This document shows, piece by piece, positions 30,973-40,578 of a stretch of 64,000 bases of DNA. Made by a program: the position numbers and the translations under genes. The notes below the pieces were generated by a model, which made no database searches, was not told the origin of the DNA, and saw only the letters and a list, made by a program, of their open reading frames with translations. The stretch spans positions 1-64,000 of the forward strand of contig CAILKO010000066.1 of the NCBI GenBank assembly GCA_903834835.1, written 5' to 3'. The first letter of the stretch is position 1, and each line of letters starts with the position of its first letter. Source of the DNA: an uncultured Pseudomonadota bacterium (lineage in GTDB: Bacteria; Pseudomonadota; Gammaproteobacteria; Burkholderiales; SG8-39).

Positions 30973-32273
30973 GCGTTGCTTTCCATCAGTTCGTCGAAGC
31001 TGATTGCCTTGTCGACCACCTTCGCGTTCGCCAGGACCCAGTCCACGACCTTGCTCTCCAGCGCGAGGCCCTCCATCTCGGAAAGGCGCTGCGGCTGCAT
31101 GTAAAACCACTTTACCACCTCGGCAGGGCTCTCATAGGCCTGCGCTTCGCGCTCGATCAGCGCACGCACTTCGGCCGGCTTCGGCTGGAGGGAGTGCACG
31201 CGCTGCAGTTCGCCGATCAGCAGGCCGAGCGCCACGCGGCGGCGCGCATTGGTTTCAAACACCGCTGGATCCAGCGGCAGCTTGTCCATGCGCAGCCCGC
31301 GCGCCTGCAGATCCTGCGCAGTCGCCTCGACCATGCGCTGAACTTCCATCTGGACCAGCGACATCGGCAATTCGAGCTGTGTGGAGTCGTGCAGCGCCTG
31401 AAGGGTCTGATTCTTGAGTCGTGTCTCGATGCGCTTCTTGACCTCGCGCTCGACATTGGCGCGGATCTCCGTGCGCATCTGCTCAAGGTCGCCCGACGCA
31501 ACACCGAGCGCCTTCGCAAGCTCGGCATCGAGCGGCGGAACGCGCCCTGCCTCGACTCGCTTGACGGCCACTGAGAACACAGCAGTCTTTCCGGCGACTT
31601 CCTTGCCGTGATAGTCCTCGGGGAACTTCAGTTCGAAGTCCTTGCTATCCCCGGCCGACATGCCGCGCACGGCCGCGTCGAACTCGGGAAGCATGCGACC
31701 GTCTCCGATGACGAAAGGCATTGCGGTGCCCTTGCCGCCCGCAAACGGCACACCGTCAATCTTGCCCTCGAAGTCCACCGTCACCCGGTCACCTTCCCCC
31801 GCAGCGCCCGCCCCCTCGACGTACTGGGTGCGTTGCTTGCGAAGAATGTCGATAGTTCGCTCGACCGCAGCATCATCCACCGTCACCGTCGGACGTTCGA
31901 TCGTCACGGCGGCAATATCCCCGATCTTGATTTCTGGATAAACCTCGAAGGTGGCGCTGAATTCGAGCGCCTTGTCGTCGGCCCCGTCTTTCTTCTCGAT
32001 TCGCGGATATCCCGCAACCTTGAGATCGGCCTCCTTGACGAGACTGTCGAACGCCTTCTGCACGGCCGCGGTGAGCACCTCCGATTTCACCTGCGAACCG
32101 TACTGCTTCGCGACCAGTGTGACCGGCACCTTGCCGGGACGGAAGCCGGGCAGCTTCGCCGTCTTCGCGAGTTCCTTCAGCCGCTCACCGACCTGGCGCT
32201 CCACATCATCTGCCGGTACGCTAACCGACACGCGTCGTTCCAGGGTACCGAGTGTCTCTATGTTGACTGCCAT
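30969..32273 (-). CDS. tig: trigger factor
   Basis: [50 protein letters not shown]. Confidence 0.95.
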   Translation of the reverse strand: MAVNIETLGTLERRVSVSVPADDVERQVGERLKELAKTAKLPGFRPGKVPVTLVAKQYGSQVKSEVLTAAVQKAFDSLVKEADLKVAGYPRIEKKDGADDKALEFSATFEVYPEIKIGDIAAVTIERPTVTVDDAAVERTIDILRKQRTQYVEGAGAAGEGDRVTVDFEGKIDGVPFAGGKGTAMPFVIGDGRMLPEFDAAVRGMSAGDSKDFELKFPEDYHGKEVAGKTAVFSVAVKRVEAGRVPPLDAELAKALGVASGDLEQMRTEIRANVEREVKKRIETRLKNQTLQALHDSTQLELPMSLVQMEVQRMVEATAQDLQARGLRMDKLPLDPAVFETNARRRVALGLLIGELQRVHSLQPKPAEVRALIEREAQAYESPAEVVKWFYMQPQRLSEMEGLALESKVVDWVLANAKVVDKAISFDELMESNA

Positions 32274-32354
32274 CAGGCTGCTTCCCCAAAAAAATCCATG
32301 AAAACCCGGATCGTCTGACAATCCAGGCGCAACAGCCGCACGCGGTATCGTCAC

Positions 32355-32439
32355 TGGTGCGAAGGGAGGGACTCGAACCCACACGCCTTTCGGCGCTGGA
32401 ACCTAAATCCAGTGCGTCTACCAATTCCGCCACCCTCGC
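32355..32439 (-). tRNA. tRNA-Leu (TAG), long variable arm, CCA encoded
   Basis: Reverse complement GCGAGGGTGGCGGAATTGGTAGACGCACTGGATTTAGGTTCCAGCGCCGAAAGGCGTGTGGGTTCGAGTCCCTCCCTTCGCACCA. Confidence 0.96.
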
Positions 32440-32643
32440 CGCTGAGTCGTGCCGCGCGGCCCGCCTACACGGCCGGATATCATCCGAAAACCTTGTTGGC
32501 GTATACCAGCCACAACCCCGGTCAGACCGCCAGCAGACGCAGAACGCGTGGCACCCAGGGTGTGCAAGTGTTGCGGCTATTATACTGGCTAACGCTCCCT
32601 TCCCCGATCCTGGGGCCCTAGAAAAATCCTTAAGAATCAATCG

Positions 32644-33489
32644 GTGTCAGTCGCTACTTCAATCTCGCACTACGAAAATTTCCCGGTTGCATCGATTCTC
32701 CTGCCGCGGGAACTGCGTGTGCCGATCGCCCACATCTACCACTTTGCGCGCAGCGCCGACGACTTTGCCGACGAGGGCGATGCGCCCGCCGCGGCACGCC
32801 TTTCTGCGCTCGACGAGTATCGGACGGAACTCGACCGCATCGAGCGCGGGGCTGCGACCGAAGCCCCGCTCTTTCGCGCGCTCGGTGAAACGATCCGCAC
32901 CTACGGGCTGCCCCTGCAGCTGTTTCGCGACCTGCTGGACGCATTTTCCCAGGATGTTGTGAAGCAGCGCTACGCGAGCTTCTCAGAACTGCTCGACTAC
33001 AGTAGGCGCTCGGCCAACCCGGTGGGCCGGCTGCTGTTGCACCTGTTCGATGCCGCGACTCCGCGGAACCTTGACTGGTCGGACTCGATCTGCAGTGCCT
33101 TGCAGCTTGCAAACTTCTGGCAGGACATCGCTATCGACTGGCGCAAGGGGCGAATCTACCTTCCGCAGGACGAGATGGCACGCTATGCCGTAACCGAGGC
33201 TCATGTCGCAAACGGCCGCTGCGACGAAGCCTGGCGCGCGCTCCTCGCTTTCCAGACCGCGCGCACGCGGGAAATGCTTGAGTATGGCGCGCCGCTCGGC
33301 AGCGTGCTTCCCGGGCGCGTCGGACTCGAGATCCGTGTGTCGGTCGCGGGCGGGCTGCGCATACTGAAGAAACTGGATGGCGCCGGCCAGGACATGTTCC
33401 GTCATCGGCCGGTGCTGCGCTGGCACGACTGGCCCCTGCTCCTCGCCGGGTCGCTTTTCCCCTCTCGCACACCGGCGGTCAGCGCATGA
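32644..33489 (+). CDS. hpnC: hydroxysqualene synthase / squalene synthase HpnC
   Basis: HYENFPVASILLPRELRVPIAHIYHFARSADDFADEGD; in order with hpnD and hpnE; GTG start. Confidence 0.92.
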   Translation: MSVATSISHYENFPVASILLPRELRVPIAHIYHFARSADDFADEGDAPAAARLSALDEYRTELDRIERGAATEAPLFRALGETIRTYGLPLQLFRDLLDAFSQDVVKQRYASFSELLDYSRRSANPVGRLLLHLFDAATPRNLDWSDSICSALQLANFWQDIAIDWRKGRIYLPQDEMARYAVTEAHVANGRCDEAWRALLAFQTARTREMLEYGAPLGSVLPGRVGLEIRVSVAGGLRILKKLDGAGQDMFRHRPVLRWHDWPLLLAGSLFPSRTPAVSA

Positions 33490-34319
33490 CTCCCGACCAG
33501 TATTGCCAGAACAAGGCCGCCGCAAGCGGATCATCGTTCTATTACAGCTTCCTGTTCCTGCCCGAAGCGCGTCGACGCGCGATCACCGCGCTCTACGCAT
33601 TCTGCAGGGAGGTGGACGACGTCGTTGACGAGACCTCCGACTCTCAGGTCGCTGCGATGTCGCTTGCCTGGTGGCGGACCGAGGTAGGCAAGCTTTTTGA
33701 CGGCACCCCCACCCATCCCGTGACCCGTGCGCTCGAGCCCGCCCTTCAGCCCTACGGCATCACCGCCGACTACCTGAACGAGATCATCAACGGCATGGAG
33801 ATGGACCTGACGCAGTCGCGCTACCTGGACTATGCGGGTCTGGACCGATACTGCTACCGCGTCGCTGGCGTGGTGGGCGTTCTTGCTGCCGGCATATTCG
33901 GTTATTCCAACCCGCGCACGCTCGACTACGCGAAAGCGCTCGGGACCGCGTTCCAGCTCACCAACATCATCCGCGATGTCGGCGAGGATGCGCGCCGTAA
34001 CCGGGTCTACCTTCCGATGGACGAAATGAAGCGCTACGGCGTTCCGGCCGCGGACATCCTGAACGCGCGCGAAAGTGATGGTTTCCGCGCACTCATGAAG
34101 TTCCAGACTGAACGCGCGCGAGCTCACTATGCGAACGCTATGGATCTTCTTCCTGCGGAGGATCGTCGCACCCAGCGACCCGGCCTGATCATGGCCGCCA
34201 TCTACAGCAGCCTGCTCGACGAGATCGAGCGCGAGGGCTTCCGCGTGCTTACGCAACGCACGGCGCTTACGCCCGTGCGCAAACTGTGGATCGCCTGGAA
34301 AACATGGATGCGGGCCTGA
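33486..34319 (+). CDS. hpnD: presqualene diphosphate synthase HpnD
   Basis: SSFYYSFLFLPEARRRAITALYAFCREVDDVVDE, QLTNIIRDVGEDARRNRVYLP. Confidence 0.93.
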   Translation: MTPDQYCQNKAAASGSSFYYSFLFLPEARRRAITALYAFCREVDDVVDETSDSQVAAMSLAWWRTEVGKLFDGTPTHPVTRALEPALQPYGITADYLNEIINGMEMDLTQSRYLDYAGLDRYCYRVAGVVGVLAAGIFGYSNPRTLDYAKALGTAFQLTNIIRDVGEDARRNRVYLPMDEMKRYGVPAADILNARESDGFRALMKFQTERARAHYANAMDLLPAEDRRTQRPGLIMAAIYSSLLDEIEREGFRVLTQRTALTPVRKLWIAWKTWMRA

Positions 34320-35566
34320 GCCGCACGATGCCGGCCCGTCATGTCGCAGTCGTCGGTGCGGGCTATGCCGGCATGGCTGCTGCGGTCGCCCTGGCCGATG
34401 CCGGCGTGCGCGTGAGCATTCACGAAGCCGCATCGGTCCCAGGGGGCCGCGCACGACGAGTGGAACTGCGCGGCGTTGTCCTCGACAACGGTCAGCATGT
34501 GCTGCTCGGTGCCTACCGAGTACTGCTGGGACTAATCGCAAAGGTCGGCGTCCCGTCGCAGGCCCTGCAGCGCGTTCCGCTGGAATTGCGTTACGCCGAC
34601 GGCTTTCGACTGCGCGCGCCGCCTCTGCCGGCGCCCCTGGGACTGCTCGCCGGTCTCCTTGGCGCACGCGGGCTTTCCTGGGGCGAGCGTCTGCAGGCCA
34701 CGCGCTTCATGCTTGCCATGAAACGGCAGAAATTCAGGCTCGCGCGGGACATGAGCGTCGATGCCCTGCTTGCCGCCTACCGCCAGGACGGCCGACTCGC
34801 CTCCCATCTCTGGGTTCCGCTGTGCGTGTCAGCGCTGAACACCCCGAGTGCACTCGCCTCTGCAAGAATATTTCTCGCAGTGCTGCGGGACGGTCTGGCC
34901 GGCACGCGCGCGGACAGCGATCTGATGTTTCCGCGCGTGGATCTGTCCGCGCTCTTCCCCGAGCCGGCTGCCGACTATGTGCGTGCTCGCGGTGGCGAGT
35001 TGCACCTCGATTCCCGCGTGCAGGATCTCGCCGCGCTGCGGAACAGGCATGATGCCGTGATCGTCGCTACAGCCCCGCAGCACGTCAAGACGCTGTTGCC
35101 GGAATACGAACCTGGCTATGCCTATCAGCCGATTGTTACCTGCTACCTGCAGTACGCGACGAAGGTCGCACTGCCACTCCCCATGCTCGGCATTGCCGGG
35201 GCGACCGTACAGTGGGTGTTCGACCGTGGCGCCCTGTTGGGTGCGCACGGACAGCTGGCCTGCGTGATCAGTGCCGAGGGCCGTCATCAGGCGCTCGATC
35301 ATGAATCGCTTGCAGCGGCCTGCCACCTCGAACTCGCGCGCGCGCTACCCGGGCTGCCTGCACCGCTGTGGAATCGCGTGATTGCCGAAAAACGCGCAAC
35401 GATCCGGGTCGACCCGGACCTGCCCCGCGTCGACGAGAGTGCCCCGGGGCCGGGCATCGTCCTCGCAGGAGACTACCTCGATCCCGATTACCCCCCCACG
35501 CTGGAGGCTGCCGTGCGCAGCGGCCTGCGGGCAGCCGGCCTCGTCCTTGCGCGAGGCGCACGGTAA
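34286..35566 (+). CDS. hpnE: hydroxysqualene dehydroxylase HpnE (FAD-dependent)
   Basis: HVAVVGAGYAGMAAAVALADAGVRVSIHEAASVPGGRARR; start could be 34328. Confidence 0.9.
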   Translation: MDRLENMDAGLSRTMPARHVAVVGAGYAGMAAAVALADAGVRVSIHEAASVPGGRARRVELRGVVLDNGQHVLLGAYRVLLGLIAKVGVPSQALQRVPLELRYADGFRLRAPPLPAPLGLLAGLLGARGLSWGERLQATRFMLAMKRQKFRLARDMSVDALLAAYRQDGRLASHLWVPLCVSALNTPSALASARIFLAVLRDGLAGTRADSDLMFPRVDLSALFPEPAADYVRARGGELHLDSRVQDLAALRNRHDAVIVATAPQHVKTLLPEYEPGYAYQPIVTCYLQYATKVALPLPMLGIAGATVQWVFDRGALLGAHGQLACVISAEGRHQALDHESLAAACHLELARALPGLPAPLWNRVIAEKRATIRVDPDLPRVDESAPGPGIVLAGDYLDPDYPPTLEAAVRSGLRAAGLVLARGAR

Positions 35567-35595
35567 AAGATACATCTGACGCGCCGCAGTCCTGG

Positions 35596-35697
35596 CTACA
35601 GCGCCCTTGCGCCGGATAGTCGCACTGCGGCCGCCAGACGTTTCACATCGCGGCGGATGATCTCTGCGTGCTCCTCGGGCGTACTCGGCGTCACTTG
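35596..35697 (-). pseudogene. C-terminal remnant of a Bug/TctC substrate-binding protein
   Basis: Minus-strand reading QVTPSTPEEHAEIIRRDVKRLAAAVRLSGARAL-stop resembles the C-terminal helix of Bug proteins; in-frame stop a few codons upstream. Confidence 0.5.
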
Positions 35698-35745
35698 ATT
35701 GATCCGCCTCCGTCATTCACTGCCATGTTGGCACCGGCTGGCGCA

Positions 35746-36171
35746 CTACCACTCGCCTGTATTCGGCATCGAGACCCAGGGCTCGGCCGGCGACAACGCG
35801 ACGCCCTGCTGCAACAGTTCGACAGATATGAGATCAGGTGATCGAACGAAGGCCATGCGGCCGTCGCGCGGAGGACGTGCGATCGCATAGCCGAGGTCTC
35901 GCATGCGACTGCAAACCGCGTAGATATCGTCGACCTCATAGGCCAGGTGGCCGAAGTTGCGCCCATGGGTGTAGGGCTCGGTCTGGTCCCAGTTATGGGT
36001 GAGTTCGACCGCCGGCAGATCCGGCCGCGTATCGGCGGCAAGAAATACGAGCGTGTAGCGGCCTGCGGGATTGTCCGCGCGCCGGACCTCGGACAGGCCG
36101 AGCCCCTTGCAGAAAAACCTGAGTGCCGCGTCGAGGTCGCGGACACGAACCATGGTGTGGAGATACTTCAT
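35746..36171 (-). CDS. VOC family protein (lactoylglutathione lyase-like)
   Basis: [57 protein letters not shown]. Confidence 0.87.
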   Translation of the reverse strand: MKYLHTMVRVRDLDAALRFFCKGLGLSEVRRADNPAGRYTLVFLAADTRPDLPAVELTHNWDQTEPYTHGRNFGHLAYEVDDIYAVCSRMRDLGYAIARPPRDGRMAFVRSPDLISVELLQQGVALSPAEPWVSMPNTGEW

Positions 36172-36284
36172 GTCGGAGACTCCCTTTCCGGTACTGTTCG
36201 CAGGATTGCGCCCCGCACTGCGCCGATCATAGGCCAGGCGATGGTATTCTGCTTGGCCCCGCGTCCACGATCACGTGCCGCACC

Positions 36285-36869
36285 ATGACCAAAACCCGTC
36301 TAGAGGCTTTCAGTGACGGCGTAATCGCGATAATCATCACGATCATGGTGCTCGAAATGAAGGCACCGCACGAGCCGACACTCGCCGGCCTCGCGCCGCT
36401 CGCACCGGTGTTCGTAAGCTACGTGCTGAGTTTTGTCTACGTCGCGATCTACTGGAACAACCACCATCACCTGCTCCACGCGGCGCAGCACGTGAGCGGG
36501 CCGATCCTGTGGGCCAATACGCTGCTGCTGTTCTGGCTCTCCCTGATTCCCTTCGTCACCGCATGGATGGGCGAGAACCACTTCGCCACGATCCCCGTCG
36601 CGCTTTACGGCCTCGTTCTGCTATGCGCGGCAAGCTCCTACTACCTGCTAGTCCAATCCCTGCTCGCCCACCACGGCAAGGACTCTACGCTCGCGCGCGC
36701 CATCGGATCCGATCTGAAGGGCAAGCTCTCCTTGCTGATCTATCTGGTAGCGATTGCTGTGGCGCTGATACATCCCTGGGTGGCGGGAGGGCTGTACGCG
36801 CTGGTCGCACTCATCTGGTTGATACCTGATCGCCGGATCGAAAAAGCACTTTCCGACGCGAAGCAGTGA
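36285..36869 (+). CDS. TMEM175 family (DUF1211) putative K+ channel protein
   Basis: MTKTRLEAFSDGVIAIIITIMVLEMK (FSDG signature), WNNHHHLLH, multi-TM. Confidence 0.88.
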   Translation: MTKTRLEAFSDGVIAIIITIMVLEMKAPHEPTLAGLAPLAPVFVSYVLSFVYVAIYWNNHHHLLHAAQHVSGPILWANTLLLFWLSLIPFVTAWMGENHFATIPVALYGLVLLCAASSYYLLVQSLLAHHGKDSTLARAIGSDLKGKLSLLIYLVAIAVALIHPWVAGGLYALVALIWLIPDRRIEKALSDAKQ

Positions 36870-36903
36870 ACCTGCGGAGCCCTGCCGCCTAACTGTCGCA
36901 TAA

Positions 36904-36923
36904 TAGTAACAGATATGTTACTA
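36904..36923. promoter_or_regulatory. inverted repeat TAGTAAC-N6-GTTACTA (copy 2)
   Basis: Perfect 7-6-7 inverted repeat tagtaac agatat gttacta, 101 bp upstream of the methyltransferase start. Confidence 0.65.
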
Positions 36924-37024
36924 TATATCATCTCCTCCCTCTGTTTTCGCGCCCTATTCAGACACCCGCTTTCAAGTAAGATAGGCGGGTAAATCTACAG
37001 TCCTTATCCACTGGAGGAGAGAGC

Positions 37025-37840
37025 GTGAAAGCATCGAATATCGCCCGGAATCTGTTTGCCGCATCCTGCATGTCCCTGGCAGCCATGACGGCCGTCGCGC
37101 AGGACGCCGCCAAACCTCAGTTCGAGCCCCAAGTCGGGCAGGCAGGAAAGGATGTCGTCTGGGTGCCGACGCCCCAGGCGCTGGTGGACAAGATGCTCGA
37201 AATGGCCAAGCTGACGCCAAATGACTTCCTGATCGACCTCGGATCCGGCGACGGGCGTACGGTGATTACAGCCGCCAGGCGCGGCTCGAACGCCCTCGGG
37301 ATCGAATACAACCCCGATATGGTCGAGCTTTCCCGGCGCAACGCGCAGAAGGAAGGCGTCGCGGAGAAGGCCAGGTTCGAAAAAGCCGACATCTTTGAAA
37401 GCGATTTCTCGAAGGCGCAGGTGATTTCGATGTTCCTGCTGCCTTCGATCAACCTGAAGCTGCGTCCGAAAATCCTGAATCTGAAACCGGGTACGCGCAT
37501 CGTCTCCAACTCTTTCGACATGGAAGACTGGCGGCCGGACGACACGCAACGAGTCGAAGGTTGCAGCGCCTGGTGTACAGCACACCTCTGGATCGTCCCT
37601 GCAAAAGTCGAAGGGACCTGGAAGCTTGGCAACAGCGAACTGACCCTCAAACAAAGCTTTCAGATGCTTACGGGCACGCTCAAGACCGGCGCCAGTTCCG
37701 TGGAGGTAAGCGGCCGCGTGCTGGGCGACCAGATCAGCTTCACGGCTGGAAAGGCTGAGTATTCAGGCAAGGTCGACGGCAAGACCATCGCCGGAAAGAC
37801 GAAGGCCGGCGCTGCCTTCAAGGCTGCGCAAGGGTCCTGA
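37025..37840 (+). CDS. class I SAM-dependent methyltransferase with N-terminal signal peptide
   Basis: MKASNIARNLFAASCMSLAAMTAVAQD signal; FLIDLGSGDGRTVITAA SAM motif I. Confidence 0.82.
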   Translation: MKASNIARNLFAASCMSLAAMTAVAQDAAKPQFEPQVGQAGKDVVWVPTPQALVDKMLEMAKLTPNDFLIDLGSGDGRTVITAARRGSNALGIEYNPDMVELSRRNAQKEGVAEKARFEKADIFESDFSKAQVISMFLLPSINLKLRPKILNLKPGTRIVSNSFDMEDWRPDDTQRVEGCSAWCTAHLWIVPAKVEGTWKLGNSELTLKQSFQMLTGTLKTGASSVEVSGRVLGDQISFTAGKAEYSGKVDGKTIAGKTKAGAAFKAAQGS

Positions 37841-37858
37841 GTCTGTCAGCCGGAAAAG

Positions 37859-37888
37859 AAAAAGCGCCGCGTTGCGGCGCTTTTTTTT
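37859..37888. terminator. bidirectional Rho-independent terminator
   Basis: aaaaagcgccgc gtt gcggcgc tttttttt, between convergent genes. Confidence 0.9.
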
Positions 37889-37912
37889 CGCCCGGAATGG
37901 CGCGCTGGAACG

Positions 37913-39067
37913 CTAGAACGAACGCGGCATCTTGAGGATGTGCTCTCCAACGTAGGAAAGGATCAGGTTGGTAGAGATCGGAGCCACCTGGTAGAGACGC
38001 GTCTCCCGGAACTTGCGCTCCACGTCGTACTCCGCCGCAAAGCCGAATCCGCCGTGGAACTGGAGACAGGCGTTCGCCGCTTCCCAGGACGCATCCGCCG
38101 CGAGCAGCTTGGCCATGTTCGCCTCCGCGCCGCAGGGCTGGTTGGCGTCATACAGCGCGCAGGCCTTGAAACGCATCAGGTTGGCGGCCTCGACATTCAC
38201 ATAGGCGCGCGCGATCGGGAACTGCACGCCCTGGTTCTGGCCGATCGGACGACCAAAGACCACCCGCTCGGTCGCGTACTTGCTTACCTTGTCTATGAAC
38301 CAGTAGCCGTCTCCGATGCATTCGGCCGCGATCAGCGTGCGCTCCGCATTCAATCCGTCCAGGATGTAACGGAACCCCTTGCCTTCCTCACCGATCAGGT
38401 TCTCTTCGGGAATTTCAAGGTTGTCGAAGAAGAGCTCGTTGGTTTCGTGATTCACCATGTTGGTGATCGGACGCACCGTCAGTCCCTTGCCGACCGATTG
38501 CTTGAGATCCACCAGAAATGTCGACAGACCGTCGGATTTTTTCTTTACTTCCGATACCGGTGTCGTACGCGCCAGCAGGATCATGAGGTCCGAGTGCTGA
38601 ACGCGGGAGGTCCACACTTTCTGACCATTCACCACATACCGGTCGCCCTGCTTCACGGCCGTCGTCTTCAGCTTGGTCGTATCCGTGCCTGTCGTGGGCT
38701 CGGTAACCGCCATCGACTGCAGCCGCAACTCGCCGGCGGCGATCTTCGGCAGATAGCGCTTCTTCTGCGCCTCGGAGCCGTTGCGCAGCAAGGTCCCCAT
38801 GTTGTACATCTGTCCATGGCAGGCTCCGGAGTTGCCCCCGGAACGGTTGATCTCTTCCATGATGACCGAGGCTTCCGTGAGACCGAGTCCGGAGCCGCCG
38901 TATTCCTGGGGAATGAGCGCGGCCATCCAGCCTGCCTTGGTCAGCGCTTCGACGAATGCCTCAGGGTAGGCGCGTGCCTCGTCCACCTTGCGGAAGTATT
39001 CAGACGGGAACTCTGCACACAGCGCGCGCACGGCGTCCCGGATTTCATGATGATCAGTATTGTTCAC
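37913..39067 (-). CDS. acyl-CoA dehydrogenase family protein
   Basis: AALIPQEYGGSGLGLTEASVIMEEI, MAVTEPTTGTDTTKLKT, LQFHGGFGFAAEYDVERKFRETRLYQ; GTG start. Confidence 0.9.
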   Translation of the reverse strand: MNNTDHHEIRDAVRALCAEFPSEYFRKVDEARAYPEAFVEALTKAGWMAALIPQEYGGSGLGLTEASVIMEEINRSGGNSGACHGQMYNMGTLLRNGSEAQKKRYLPKIAAGELRLQSMAVTEPTTGTDTTKLKTTAVKQGDRYVVNGQKVWTSRVQHSDLMILLARTTPVSEVKKKSDGLSTFLVDLKQSVGKGLTVRPITNMVNHETNELFFDNLEIPEENLIGEEGKGFRYILDGLNAERTLIAAECIGDGYWFIDKVSKYATERVVFGRPIGQNQGVQFPIARAYVNVEAANLMRFKACALYDANQPCGAEANMAKLLAADASWEAANACLQFHGGFGFAAEYDVERKFRETRLYQVAPISTNLILSYVGEHILKMPRSF

Positions 39068-39242
39068 GTGGTCCCTCTCGGTTCTGGGCGCGCGGCAGAT
39101 CTGGCCACCGGCGGGAGCGCATTCTATCCCGCTGCCGGCGCCGTTCTCGCTCCGGTTAGAATCCCGCGGCCACCCGCTGCGCCGCGCATCCCCCCTGTCA
39201 GCGCAGTGCCGGCAGGCCATATCTACGGAGGAGCGGCAATCG

Positions 39243-39917
39243 ATGACCCAGGAAAATAATGCATCGTACGTGCAGCGGCTCAGACGGCTGGATTGCTGCG
39301 CCGTCTCCGATGCGCTCGACAGCCTCAAGCTGCAAGGCGTCGTGCTCGGACTGCCGCAGCGATCCGGCGCCGGCAGGATCGCGGGTTGCGTCGTAACGGT
39401 AAAGATGGGGACCGGCGCTCCGCCGCCCGGGCCCGTTCGCCATCTCGGGAGCACCGCAATCGAGCAGAGCGGCCCGGACACGGTAATCGTCTGCGAACAG
39501 CGCACCGGCGTCGACGCAGCCTGCTGGGGCGGACTTCTGTCGCTGGGAGCGAAGGTTCGCAATGTCGCCGGCATCATTGCGGACGGCCCGGTCCGCGATA
39601 TCGATGAGGCGATCGCCTACGGCCTGCCAGTCTTCGCGCGCTCCCTGCTGCCTCTCACGGCGCGCGGCCGGATAGTTGAGAAAGGCACGAACGTTCCCGT
39701 CACGATCGGCTCGATTGAAGTGAATCCTGGCGACTTCGTGATCGCCGACGGCAGCGGCGTGGTATTCATTGCTGCTGCAGACATCGAAAAGGTGCTCGAC
39801 GCTGCCGAAAAACTCGTCGGCAAAGAAGCTGCCATGGCCAAAGCCATACTGGCAGGAACGCCCATCAGCAAGGTCATGGGCGGCGACTACGAAACCATGC
39901 TGAAAGGAAAATCATGA
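39243..39917 (+). CDS. RraA/4-hydroxy-4-methyl-2-oxoglutarate aldolase-like protein (paralog 1)
   Basis: CWGGLLSLGAKVRNVAGIIADGPVRDIDEAIAYGLPVFAR (DGxxRD); start MTQENNAS. Confidence 0.85.
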   Translation: MTQENNASYVQRLRRLDCCAVSDALDSLKLQGVVLGLPQRSGAGRIAGCVVTVKMGTGAPPPGPVRHLGSTAIEQSGPDTVIVCEQRTGVDAACWGGLLSLGAKVRNVAGIIADGPVRDIDEAIAYGLPVFARSLLPLTARGRIVEKGTNVPVTIGSIEVNPGDFVIADGSGVVFIAAADIEKVLDAAEKLVGKEAAMAKAILAGTPISKVMGGDYETMLKGKS

Positions 39918-40576
39918 TCAAGGGAACACCCGACGCAAACGTAGCGCGGGCCGCGAAGCTCGATACAGCATCGCTCAGCGATGCCATGGACAAGCTGGGC
40001 GTCGTGGGACAGTGCTACAGGATCGGCCCCCGCGTGCCCAGCTTCCGCATGGCCGGACGTGCCTTCACGGTGCTCTACGGCCCCGCCGCCACGCCGCCGG
40101 GCACCGTGGGCGATTTCATCGACGACGTACCACCAGGCCATGTGATCGTCCTCGACAACGGCGGGCGCGACAACGCGACGGTCTGGGGCGACATCCTGAC
40201 CGAGGTGGCTCACCGTCGCGGCATCGCCGGCACCGTCATCGACGGAATCTGCCGCGACGTCGCGCTTTGCACCGAACTCGGCTATCCCGTTTACTCCCGC
40301 GGCCACTGGATGCGCACCGGCAAGGACCGCGTCCAGGTTGAAGCCACCAACGTAACCGTGAATATCGGCGATGCGCGCGTATCCCCGGGAGACATCATGC
40401 GCGGCGACGCCGACGGCGTCGTCGTCCTTCCGCGCGAACATGAAGACCGCATACTCGAGACTGCCGAGACCATCCAGGAGGCTGAGAACGGCATTCGTCG
40501 TGCGGTGCGCGGCGGCATGCGGCTCGACGAGGCGCGCAAGAGCCATGGTTACCACAAACTCCAGAGCAAGAGCTGA
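39914..40576 (+). CDS. RraA/HMG aldolase-like protein (paralog 2)
   Basis: WGDILTEVAHRRGIAGTVIDGICRDVALCTELGYPVYSRG. Confidence 0.87.
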   Translation: MIKGTPDANVARAAKLDTASLSDAMDKLGVVGQCYRIGPRVPSFRMAGRAFTVLYGPAATPPGTVGDFIDDVPPGHVIVLDNGGRDNATVWGDILTEVAHRRGIAGTVIDGICRDVALCTELGYPVYSRGHWMRTGKDRVQVEATNVTVNIGDARVSPGDIMRGDADGVVVLPREHEDRILETAETIQEAENGIRRAVRGGMRLDEARKSHGYHKLQSKS

Positions 40577-40578
40577 GC

